This document shows, piece by piece, positions 1 to 10,130 of a stretch of DNA of 64,000 bases (positions are counted from its first letter, which is position 1; every line of letters starts with the position of its first letter). The DNA comes from Deroplatys truncata. Lineage: Eukaryota; Arthropoda; Insecta; Mantodea; Mantidae. The position numbers and the translations under genes were made by a program. The notes beneath the pieces are model-generated. The model searched no databases. It had not been told where the DNA came from and was given only the letters and a program-made list of their open reading frames with translations. Location of the stretch: the NCBI GenBank assembly GCA_030765065.1, contig CM060990.1, positions 420,679,198 to 420,743,197 on the forward strand. The letters run 5' to 3'.

Positions 1-65
1 TAAAAACCTTAACACCAGATGTGCTGCTGATAGCTCTAACAGACACGATGCTTCTTTTGTTTCAG

Positions 66-97
66 CTGTGGAGCAGTCGACGAGATGAGCTCAAGAG
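66..97 (+). other. Possible micro-exon between splice-like signals
   Basis: A pyrimidine-rich tract ending in TTTCAG lies immediately before this 32-base stretch, and GTAAGC follows it directly. That pairing resembles an acceptor and a donor site. No neighbouring exon or recognised protein supports it, and such pairs arise by chance in AT-rich DNA. This is listed only because it is the best splice-like pair at the left edge. Confidence 0.12.
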
Positions 98-358
98 GTA
101 AGCAAATCAAAATGCCACTGTGGCGCCAACCTGTGGTGACTCCTCCGGAACCCGTGCTACATCGCAGGACCTACTTTCTCAAAAAAATCACTCCAGATAC
201 ATAAGCCTTGGTTTCTAAAAAAGAAGGAAATACGAAGCTCACGTGGAAATTGGCGGAGTAAAGCAGGGAAGAGTCGTCCTCTCGTTCTACTACTTCGCAA
301 CTCTGCTGAATCACCTACCTAAACTTGCCGAACAGCTCTGCAAAGGACAGTCGTACAG

Positions 359-658
359 ATGCTTCGAATAACAGTTTCGCCTCAAATCTATAAATGGGCA
401 TCGTGCCAGGATACAATGCCAAAACTTACACGTCATCTTTGTTTAGATGATGTAAACTTTCTATTGTGCAATGCAAATGTATTGCAACATCAACTTGCAA
501 AATATGTCTTAACCACAACAGATGTAAAAGACTATGTTAACAGTGCTTCAGGTAGTAGCACCTTTGTACTTCCAAAAGAAAATGCTTCAAGTTTCGTACT
601 TTACGATGTTATATGTGATGAATTAAACTCAACGCTTATATTTTGTAAGAATGAATAA
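359..658 (+). CDS. Hypothetical 99-residue ORF, unrecognised
   Basis: This open frame of 99 codons starts at an ATG and ends in TAA. The predicted protein has ordinary composition (Leu, Val, Asn and Ser rich, six cysteines) and no motif I recognise, no signal peptide and no membrane segment. It is not embedded in an obvious repeat, unlike most ORFs here, and no partner gene is adjacent. It could be a chance ORF, a small exon or a degraded element fragment. No function is assigned. Confidence 0.2.
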   Translation: MLRITVSPQIYKWASCQDTMPKLTRHLCLDDVNFLLCNANVLQHQLAKYVLTTTDVKDYVNSASGSSTFVLPKENASSFVLYDVICDELNSTLIFCKNE

Positions 659-788
659 AAATACGAACTTACATTCACGTCATTTATTTTCTAAATTTTT
701 TCCTTTACATCTGAATATAGGGAAAATCCCCTCCCATCCTTAGTTATACCTTAAATATGAGTAGTAATTAAAATAGACAAGGAAAATA

Positions 789-1090
789 TGTGTTGTCGCG
801 GCCAAGGCTAACGTAACGTTCCTTTTCCAATTAATCAATAATTTACTCAACCTCTTTTATTATTAAATGAAAAAAATCTAGATGAAAAGAAAACCACCTG
901 GTCGCGGCAGCGGCCTTTAATGGTGTTACATGCCCTGGGGTGAGGATAAATTTATATTGTGTTGTCGCGACCAAGGCCAACGCAGCGTTTTTTAAAAACA
1001 CCTGTTTAGGCTTGGTCGCGGCAGTGGCCTTCTCATGTCATTGTTTGGGGCCTTCAATGATGGTGTTTGTGTTACACGCCCTAGGGTGAT
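789..1090. repeat. Duplicated GC-rich hairpin-forming repeat
   Basis: Two diverged direct copies lie about 170 bp apart. Each begins with TGTTGTCGCGnCCAAGGC and is followed by GGTCGCGGCAGnGGCCTT and a segment ending GCCCTrGGGTGA. Within the second copy GTCGCGACCAAGGCC (963-977) can pair with GGCTTGGTCGCGGC (1009-1022), giving a stem of about 14 bp over a 31-nt loop. The GC-rich blocks stand out from the AT-rich surroundings. It may be a small non-autonomous element that inserted twice or duplicated locally. Confidence 0.5.
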
Positions 1091-1419
1091 GACGTCATCA
1101 GGGGTCAATGAACGACCTAAAATTCTAGCTATACTACTAAGTCATGTTATGTGTTATTTAAAGCCTGTCTGAAAAGAGACCCTGATGTTAAAATTGGAAA
1201 TGAAAATATAAGAAAGAGTCAAAATATTTTGGAACAATGGTAGATGAAAACCTAAATTCTAGGAATCGTGTATTATATTATATTTGAGAAAAATCCGAAA
1301 ACATGGTCAAATTAGAAAGGATAACACAACAAAATTTCACTAAAGGCTATTACTATTTAACATAACGTTATTTTTGCATCCATAATTACATACGGTACAA
1401 GTGTTGGGCTATCAAAATG

Positions 1420-1927
1420 GATGACATTGGAATTAGGAGACTCTTTAGAGGGACTCAGAAAGGTTATTTTACGATTTATTGGGACAGTTAGAACCACACC
1501 AGCAATGGCACTTTCGGTAACGACTATATAGCCTATAGATTATATAATTCGTTTAAAAGGAGCTAGACAATGGTTTAAAAAGAGGAATATGGGGACGGTT
1601 GAGAACATAATTGAACACAGACGTAATACAGTTTTACAGATCAAGCAACATTTAAAATTAAATTGGCAAAAAAGTGGAATGAAACTGAAGCGGGCTGACG
1701 CGTTTATGAATTTTTTCCTGATGTACAAAAAAGATTGAAATTTCAACGCATACCACCGACAAAAGCGCTTATTCTTGATATTGCAGTCAGGGGCCATTCA
1801 AAACGCATTGGAAGAAAATGAAGAAGACAGAAAATGATGTATGTGACCTATGTGGAGTAATACACACCTGAGCATACAGTGTTTGAATGCTCAAGATACG
1901 TACAGGAACAATTAGAAGAAGGAAGAA
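1420..1927 (+). pseudogene. R1/I-type LINE reverse-transcriptase C-terminal relic
   Basis: Read in shifting plus frames, this stretch keeps the region after the reverse-transcriptase domain of an I/R1-type LINE. VILRFIGTVRTTPAMALSV around 1460-1515 matches the usual 'roRxoxGayRTT...AL' block. A middle part around 1660-1790 has a tryptophan-rich segment followed by FPDVQKRLKF. The terminal zinc knuckle starts with CDLCG at 1842-1856, and its His and last Cys fall after a one-base frame change (EHTVFEC, 1870-1890). Stops and frameshifts are frequent, so it is an old fossil. It differs from the LINE family of the other three copies in this window. Confidence 0.6.
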
Positions 1928-1929
1928 TT

Positions 1930-3780
1930 TTGGAAGGAATCTGAGACATTCGGAACTAATACTACGCGCTTACAAAATTTCACTAATTACGTCAATAAAG
2001 TGCCTGGGAAAAGGATAATAAACAAGCAAGATCTGTATTTTAAGTACCTCGAGGAGGAGAAAAAGAAGAAGAAGAGGTAGTTAGATGTGCGGAGAGGTTT
2101 CGATTACAAAATATAAATTTAATTGCAGAATATTAAACGAGGAAATTATTCAACAACACATGACAGAAGATGAAGAAGAAGAAGGAAAGCGTTGATATAA
2201 AGTGACAAATACCAACAAATGATGACATTAATAAATGCTGACTAATAGGAGGAGATACTTTATGCTATCCTTTTGTAGATAAGATGGGTAGAAAGATGAA
2301 GAATAAGGTTAAGAAGGTCAGAAGGTGAAACACACCGGGGACTATAGAAGGCGAAGAGGAGAAGAAGACGAATGGGAGAGATGCGAGATGAAGATGCCGG
2401 TGTAGGGAATGAGTGCGCCATTGTGGAAACGGTAGCTATAGTTTAGAGGGAGGACTTCAAAGGCGGAGTTGGTGAGGGAGAAGAAGTTAAGGGAGTTGAA
2501 GTGCCGATTGGTGCCACGTTATAGCTGTGGGTAGAGTTGGAGAATGAATGTTAATGTTGAAGGAGGAGTGTTGAAGAAAATAACACGGAAGTTGTGTGTA
2601 GTGTAGTGCAGTGGTTAAAGTGTTGTTTGGAATGGTGAGTGTGTAGGAGTATAATTAGTGAATTTAGTGACGGAAATGGAGAAGAAAAAAGGGTTAATCT
2701 TTAGACTACCATAGAGGTAATTAAAGTCAAGTAATTTGTAAATACATAAACCTAATGAATACACAAGTATAATAACAATAAACAAATATGGAACTAGTAA
2801 CCGACAGTAGGAATATAATAAACATTACATAAATATAAATTAGTATTAAATACAAAGTTTGAATTGAACGGGATTAATTGAAGAGTCAAATAGTCAGAAT
2901 TACTAACACACTTAACTAAGTTAAAATTAGATAAAGAAAATAAACCAATTAAATAAAAAAGAGGATAGAGGATAAAAAGAGGATCAATTAGTTTATTATA
3001 CAGAAATAATTAAATACGATAGTATAATAATATATTTAAATGGTTAATTAAACAAATAATTTATATATTGTGATTCTAGGGAATCTATTGAAATGATCTA
3101 TGAGTTACGTAAACAAAATAGAATATATTTAAACTAATATCTATTGTATAATTGCTGATTAAGTTTAAACAAACGAAATCTTTAACTGTGAACAATTGCT
3201 ACTATTAGATCACTAAATAAATAATTAGTAATTAAATAACTAATTAACCGATTGGGGAATTACATAATGGTACTATAAACAAAATGCTAGAGATGCTTTA
3301 AATATATATAAAGTAATAAACGCATTTAAATACATAAGTATATTTAAAATGTGCGGAATACCAGTGCAAATAGTTTGCTGGTTATCAGTGAACAGTGGAC
3401 AGTATAGGAGGAGAAACAGCTGGTTACTAGTTACTTTGGTTCCTGGGTTTCCAGTAATGATTAGGAATAACTTTCTTTTAATACTTGTTATAATTATTAT
3501 TTTATTTACACTTAGAATCTTAGTCTTTTTTCTATTGTTGTTTTTCTCTTCTATGCTTTAGTGATTTTATTTAACTACTTTTGTGTGTTTTGTAGTTATA
3601 TCTGAAAAATTAATCATTGTAAGAACTCTATATGTTTTAAGTTTTTGTGAAATAAATTTAAGGTTTCAATATAAGTGCGGGCGTAGTGGTCTAGATGTCA
3701 GGAATATGCATTCAGATTGTATTTATTTATTCCTCAAATGCCCCTGGCTAGACAACATAAGATTAAGCACCTCGTAGCAC
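1930..3780. other. AT-rich and purine-rich DNA without recognisable genes
   Basis: From about 2040 to 2700 the plus strand is strikingly purine-rich, with runs of GAAGAAGAAG and GGAGGAGAAG. From 2700 to 3560 it is strongly AT-rich. I see no conserved motif, RNA gene or tandem unit. Open frames at 3349-3561 and 3583-3777 encode Leu/Ile/Phe-rich peptides consistent with AT-rich chance translation. Confidence 0.5.
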
Positions 3781-4320
3781 TAGAAATCAGCGAAAACGCT
3801 TGATATAATTGAGGAAAGAGCAGCAGATAACCAGAATCACAGCATTTGATCCGCGCTTTTGTCTGATATACATGAGGCGAGAGAAGAAACTGACGCAAAT
3901 CAATGCGCTCGGAGTCAATGCGTAAGCCTCATATAACTGGGAAAACAGCATAACATAACGCACATAAGAGAGCTGGGAAACAGTGCGAGTGTGCAACATA
4001 ACTGGGAGAGGGTAGAAGATGATGCACATAACAGGCACTCGGAATCAGTGCGAGGGTTCCATATACCTCGCGAGAGAGTACAGCAGGGGACGCACATTAA
4101 CGCTCAGAATGAGTGCGAGCGTCCAATATAACTGGGAGAGAGTATAACATAGGGCACATCACAGCGCTCGGGATCAGTGTGAGCGTCTGATGCAACTGTG
4201 CACAGTGAGAGCTAACGCACATCTCAGCGCTAGATCCCAGTGCGACCGCTGATATAACTGCGGAGACAGAGAACATATCCCACTTTACAGCGATAGGAAT
4301 CAGTGCGAGTGGCTGATATA
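3780..4320 (+). repeat. 62-bp satellite array, block 1
   Basis: Roughly eight diverged monomers of about 62 bp. Each contains GATATAACTGGG, a purine-rich segment (GAGAGnAG or GACAGAGAACATAAC), GCACATnACAGC and a terminal block GCTCGGAATCAGTGCGAG. The sequence resumes after the Tc1-like transposon at 5554, so the two blocks were one array. No protein function is expected: short ORFs across it on either strand are by-products of the repeat. Confidence 0.9.
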
Positions 4321-5553
4321 CACTACGTGATCAAAAGTATCCGGACACCTGGCTGAAACTACGTACAAGTTCGTGGCGCCCTCCATAGGTAATGCTGGAA
4401 GTCAATATGGTGTTGGCCCACCCTTAGCCTTGATGACATCGTTCACTCTCGCAGGCATACTTTCAATCAGGTGCTGGAAGGTTTCTTCGGGAATGGCAGC
4501 CCATTCTTCATGGAGTGTGGAACTCAGCAGAGGTATCGATGTAGGTCGGTGAGGCCTGGCACGAAGTCGGCGTTCCAAAACATCTCAAAGGTGTTCTATA
4601 GGATTCAAGTCAGGACTCTGTGCAGGCCAGTTCATTACAGAGATGTTACTGTCGTGTAAACACTCCGCCACAGTCCGTGCAGCATGAACAGGTACTTGAT
4701 CGTGTTGAAAGATTCAATCGCCATCCTCGAATGGATCTTCAACAGTGGGAAGCAAGAAGGTGCTTAAAATATCAATGTAGGTCTGCGCTGTCATCGTGCC
4801 ACGCAAAACAACAAGGGGTACAGGCCCCCTCCAGGAAAAACACAACCATACCATAACACCACCACCTCCGAATTTCACTGTTGGCATTGCACACGCTGGC
4901 TGCTGACGTTCACCGGGCATTCGCCATACCCACACCCTGCCATCGGATCGCCACATTATGTACCGTGATTCGTCACTCCACACAACGTTTTACCACTGTT
5001 CAATCGTGTAATGTTGACGCTCCTTATACCAAGCGAGGCGTCGTTTGGCATTTTCCTGCGTGATGTGTGGTTTATGAACAGCCGCTCGACCATGGAATCC
5101 AAGGTTTCTCACCTCACGCCTAACTGTGATAGTGCTGGGAGTGGATCCTGATGCAGTTTGGAATTCCTGTGTAATGGTCTGGATATATGTCTGCCTATTA
5201 CTCTTTACGACCCTCTTCAAATGTCGTCGGTCTCTATCAGTCAACAGACGAGGTCGGCCTGTACGCCTTTGTACTGTACATGTCCCTTCACGTTTCCACT
5301 TCACTTTCACATCAGAAACATTGGACCTAGGGATGTTTACGAGTGTGGAAATCTCGCGCACAGACTTCTGACACAAGTGACACCCAATCACCTGACCACG
5401 TTCGAAGTCCGTGAGTCCCACGGAGCGTCCCAATCTGCTGTATCACGATGTCTAATGACTGCTGAGATCGCGGATGAGTAGGTGGCTGCACAATGCACCT
5501 AAGATGAAAAACGTATGTTTATGAGGTGTCCGGATAGTTTTGATCACATAGTG
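4321..5553 (-). mobile_element. Tc1-like transposon, copy 1, inserted in satellite
   Basis: The element is 1.23 kb, bounded by inverted repeats of about 30 bp. The left end is CACTACGTGATCAAAAGTAT and the right end is its complement with two changes. TA dinucleotides flank both ends (4319-4320 and 5554-5555), the target duplication expected for Tc1/mariner. Satellite monomer sequence lies directly on both sides, so the insertion is younger than the array. One transposase gene fills the interior on the minus strand. A second copy of the family is at 21948-23177. Confidence 0.95.
4402..5433 (-). pseudogene. Tc1-family DDE transposase, disrupted by stops
   Basis: The cut-and-paste transposase of the surrounding element. 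The start is the ATG opening MGRSVGLTDFERGQ. Residues 1-120 form paired helix-turn-helix DNA-binding domains, with the GRPR hook just after KREGTCTVQRRT. The catalytic residues are visible: Asp in WSDESRY, Asp in FQHDQ and Glu in NPIEHL, with 34 residues between the last two (DD34E). Three in-frame stops break it: TAA at 4990-4992, TGA at 4714-4716 and TGA at 4585-4587. Otherwise it is collinear and would be about 340 residues, normal for Tc1. The copy is dead but not ancient. Confidence 0.93.
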
Positions 5554-8051
5554 TACCTGGGGAAATACAGAACATAACGTATATCCCATCGCTATGAATT
5601 ATTGCCAGAGTCTGATATAACAAATACTACAGACAATATAACACACATCACAGCGCTAGAAATCAGTGTCGTCGTCAGTGATATAACAGCGGAGACAGAG
5701 AACCTAACTATAATCACAGTGCTACGCATCAGTGGGTGCTTATGATGTAAATGGGGAGATGGAAAACATGTCGCACGTCACAGCGCTCGGAATCAGTGCG
5801 AGACCTGATGTAACTGGGGAGATAGCATAACACACATCACAGCTCTCGAAATCAGTGCGAGCGCCTGATATAACTGGGGTGACAGATAACAACGCACATC
5901 ACAGCGCTAGGGATCAGTACGAGCGCCAGATATAACTGGGAAACAGAGAATACAATACACATCACAGCACAGAATCAGTGCGAGCGCCTGATATAACTGG
6001 ATAGACAGAGAACATAACGCACATTACAGTGCTCGGAATTTGTGCGAGTCTCTGATATAATTGAGGAGACAGAGAATATAACGAATATCACAGCGCCTGG
6101 AATCAGTGCAAGCGCCATTTATAACAAGAGAGCCAGTGAACATAACGACATCTCGGTGTTAGGAATCAGTGCGGGCACCTGATATAACAGGATAGACAGA
6201 AAGCTTAACACACATCATAGCAATTGGAATCAGTGAGAATGCCTGATATAACTGGAGATACAGAGAACATAACACGCAGCACAGCTCACGGAATCAGTGC
6301 AAGTCTCTGATAGAATAGGCGAGGCAAAGGACATAACGCAAATCACAGCGCTAGGAATCAGTGCGAGCGCTTCATATAGCTGGGGAAACGGAGAGTTTAA
6401 CACGCATCAAGCGCTGCGAATCCGTGGGAGAGCCTGTTATAGCCGGATAGACAGAGAATATAACACATATATAAGTTCTCGGAATTAGTGCGAGAGCATG
6501 ATATAACTGGGGAGAGAGCAGAAGATAACGTGCATCACATCGCACGAAATCCTTGCAAGCTACCGATATAATTGGGGAGAGGGTAGAAATTAACGTGCAT
6601 CACAGAACACTCAATCAGTGCGCGCGTCTGATATAACTGAGCCGAGAGCAGAAGATGACGCACACTATTGCTCTAGGAATCAATGTGACAGCCTGATATA
6701 ATTGGAGAGCGCATACGATAGTACACGTAACAGCTTTCAAGATGAATGCTTGGGTCCTATATGATTGGAGAGGGCAGAAGATAGCGCACATAATAGCGCT
6801 CGGAATTAGTGCGAGCGTTCAATATAGCTGGGGATAAAAAGTTGAAGATGGCGCACATCATAGCGCTCGGGTAGTTAGCGAGCGTCCGGTATAAATGGGG
6901 AGGGAGCAAAAGATAACGCACATTGCGGCGTTCGGAATCAGAGCGAGCTACTAATATAACTGGGAAGACAAAGAACTAGCGTACAATTCAGTGCTAGGAC
7001 TCGGTGCGAGCGCCCGGTATAACTGGAAGACAGAAAATATAAAGCACTTCTCAGAGGTAAGAATAACTACGAGCGTCTGATATAACCGGGAAGACAGATA
7101 ACATAACGCACATTACATCGCTTGGTAACAGTGCGAGTGCGCCTGATATAGCTGGATACACCGAACATAACACATATCACAGCGCTCGATATCAGTACAA
7201 GCGCCTGATATAACTGGATATACAGGGAATATAACACACATCACAGTACTCAGAATCCGAGCGAGCGCCTGATATAGCTGGAGAAAGACAGAAGATAACT
7301 CAAATCACAGAGCACGGAATTCTTGTGAGCGACCGATATAACTGGGGAGAGAGCAGAAGACACGCACATCACAGCGCTCAGAATCACGCGGACGTCTGAT
7401 ATAACTGAGGCGAGAGCAAAAGATAACGCGCATTAATGCACTCGGAATCAGTACGCGTGCCTGATATAACTAGGGAGTCAGTGAGAATGACGGACATCTC
7501 GGAACTAGGAATGAGTGCGAGTACCTGATATAACTGGACAGACCGCAAACATAACGCACATTATAGCGCTCGGAAATAATGCGAGTGCCTGATATAAATT
7601 GATAGACACCGGATATAACACATATATCAGCGCTCGGGTTTTGTGCGAGCACCTCGTATAATTGCATAAACAGAGAACATAACATACATCACAGCGCTTG
7701 GAATCAGTGCGAGCGCCTGATATTCTGGATAGACAGAGAACATAACACACCATAGCGCTCGGAATCAGTGCGCACCTATGATATAGCTGGGGAGACAAGG
7801 AATATGAGCACATCATAGTGCCAGGAATCATTGCGAGCTGCTGATATAACTAGGGAAACAGTGAACATAATGCACATCTCAGCGCTAGGAAACAGTGCAG
7901 CGCTTGATATAATTGAACAGACATAAAATAAAATACATCTCGGCGTTAGGTATCAATGCGAGTACCTGATATAGCTGGATAACAGAGGGCATACCTGAAA
8001 TTACAGTGCTTGGAATCAGCGCGAGAGTGTGATATAACTAGATGGACAGAT
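5554..8051 (+). repeat. 62-bp satellite array, block 2 (main block)
   Basis: About 40 monomers; successive CAGCGCTCGG motifs near 5781, 5840, 5902, 5965, 6027 and 6091 give a spacing of 59-64 bp. The most complete monomers carry GCGCTCG, nine bases, then CGAGCGC, a perfect 7-bp hairpin. Two monomer types alternate irregularly: one with GACAGAGAACATAACGCAC, another with GAGAGCAGAAGATAACGTGC. Divergence between monomers is visible in every line, so the array is not freshly amplified. Confidence 0.93.
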
Positions 8052-9971
8052 GATGATGATGAGATGCGGTTTAAGGGCACTCAACAGCTATGGTCATCAG
8101 CGCCCTTACAAAGTATAAAATGGAAAGTCCAAAAATAAAATAGGGGTAAAAAACCGCACATACAACACTATAAAATAAGCCATCGATGTCGAAAATTTAA
8201 AATCCAGAAATTAAAATACGGGACACAAACCCGCGTAGTCGATACATTAAAATAGATATCAATGTCTAAAAACAAACACACTAAAAACGTTGCAAATCAA
8301 ATAATAAAAGAGTAACCTACGTGTCAGGATCTGTAGAAGCCAAGGGTCCAGAGCGTCATATGACCCCAGGGGAGAACAGCCCCCCCCATTAAAATGGACA
8401 ATATAAAATCATAAAACTAAAAGACGCTCCGCGCATTAAATGCGTCGAATAAAACCACTGTCACGGATAATACATAAAAGACTTGCTACAGTATACGCGT
8501 CGTCTGCCAAAATGTCGGCTAAATCAACAGGCAGAGACAGACGAGCGCGCACTTGTGCTAAAACCTGACACTCCGTTAAAATATGACACACTGTTAAGGG
8601 TACAGCACACTGATCACACAGTGGTGCGGGATCACCACTAAGCAAGGGTCTACGACTAAAAATGCAATGTCCGATACGAAGTCGTGTTAAAATCACCTCT
8701 TCCCGACGAGAAGCACGAGAAGAGGTGGCCCAGACGGCCGGGAGAGGTTTAACCTCCCGCAATTTGTTCCCCCTAAGGGCCGCCCACTCATCGCAACAAC
8801 GCGAGAGGATGCGGTGTCATAAAAGAACATAAGAATCTGAGGAGGGAACAACACAGGTAAAACATCTGGGCGATAATAGCGCCGATTTGGCAGCGGCGTC
8901 GGTAGACTCATTACCTGACATACCCACATGACTCGGAACCCACACGAAGGAGAGGCTCGTGCCAGAAACACCGAGCGAGTGGAGATCATGTATGCGCTGT
9001 ACGAGTGGGTGGTAATTGCACAGCGCATTAATACTCTTAAGGGCACTCAGGGAGTCTGCGCAAAAAACACACTGCTGTAAATCATGCCGCTGGATGCATA
9101 AAACTGCCTGATAAATACTAAAACGTTCGGCGGTAAAAATCGAACATTGCTCCGGTAAACGAAAGGTAAAACTATGCTGACCAAAAACAAAGGCACACCC
9201 TACTCCACCATCAGTCTTAGATCCATCAGTGTATATAAAATGAAAGTTCCCGATTTTCGCCTGGAGTTCTAAAAAAGCTGATCTAAGAACTGAAGAAGGG
9301 GTCTCAGTCTTCGGCATCGACGTTAACCCAAGGTGACAGTGGGCCTCAGCGCGCAACCATGGAGGAAAAAGCGTTTCCCCCCTGGGAAGGGTCGGCGCTG
9401 GCGCAACGTCCAAATGCCGAAGGAGTTGTCGAAATCGAAGCCCTGGAGGTAGTAATGCAAAGGAGCTAACTAAATATTGTCGATCAAGCGAATCCTCGTA
9501 AAATAACTCAAAGGACGGGTGGTTAGGCAAGCTTGAGAGCCGAAAGCACAGCTGCACAAAAGCATCTCACGCCGGAAGGACAGCGGAGACTCTGCAGCTT
9601 CTGCGTACAGACTGGGTACAGGGGTAGTTGGAAAGGCCCCTGTAGGGACTCTTATACCACGATGATGAATGGTATTCAAGCGACGTTACACAGATAGACG
9701 TGCCGATGAATAGGCAATGCACCCGTAAGCAAGCTTGGATCGGACCAAGGAGCAATAAAGACGCAGAAGAACGGTCCGATCAGCTCCCCAGGATGTGCCA
9801 ATTAAAACACGTAAAATATTAGGAGAACGGTCACACTTTGCTTTTAAAAAGGAAACGTGAGAAGTCTAGCTCAGCTTTCGATCAAAGACCAACCCCAAAA
9901 ATTTCACCTCGTCTGCAAACGGAAGGACCTCCGATCCAAGATGGAGAGAGGGCGGAGGGAAAGCCTTCCGC
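8052..9971 (-). mobile_element. RNase H-bearing I-type LINE, copy A, 5'-truncated
   Basis: This minus-strand insertion keeps only the 3' third of the LINE family whose fullest copy is at 39974-45902. Its 3' end (at low coordinates) finishes in a CATCATCATC tail rather than poly(A). The 5' truncation point at 9971 abuts satellite sequence. The satellite on the left stops at ACTAGATGGACAGA and resumes on the right at CTAAGAATCAG, so about 20 bp of a monomer was lost rather than duplicated. Truncation at the 5' end is typical of target-primed reverse transcription. Confidence 0.88.
8436..9971 (-). pseudogene. LINE ORF2 C-terminal part: RNase H and CCHC knuckle
   Basis: Fragment of the LINE polyprotein, in at least three frames. 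From its N-terminal side it has the post-RT region (9470-9755), then an RNase H domain at 8817-9557 with all four acidic positions visible (YTDGSKT, FTAERF, CADSLSAL and GNESTDAAAK). It ends in a zinc knuckle CDQCAVPLTVCHILTEC (CX2CX7HX4C) and a TAA at 8436-8438. Frame changes lie near 8790 and 9510. RNase H in a LINE indicates the I/R1/LOA group rather than Jockey proper. The reverse-transcriptase core is missing because of 5' truncation. Confidence 0.85.
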
Positions 9972-10130
9972 TAAGAATCAGTGTGAGCGCCTGATGTAAC
10001 TAGGGAGACAGAGAACATAACGCTTATTACAGCATTAAGAATCATTGCGAGCGCCTGATATAACAGGGGAGACGGAGAACAGAACGCTTGGAATCAATGC
10101 GAGCGTCCTATATAATTGGGTTGAGCTGAG
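9972..10130 (+). repeat. 62-bp satellite, block 3
   Basis: Two to three further monomers continue the array after LINE copy A, with GATATAACAGGGGAGACGG and GCGAGCGCCTG motifs. The array fades into unrelated sequence near 10130, which marks its right edge in this window. Confidence 0.88.

Noticed and set aside
4714-5433. Restorable intact transposase
   Set aside because: Three in-frame stops lie in conserved codons; the copy is recorded as a pseudogene only.
5560-8050. Regular repeats with dyads, checked as a CRISPR-like array
   Set aside because: There are no unique spacers between conserved repeats: the whole 62-bp unit repeats with divergence, as in a satellite, and the genome is eukaryotic.
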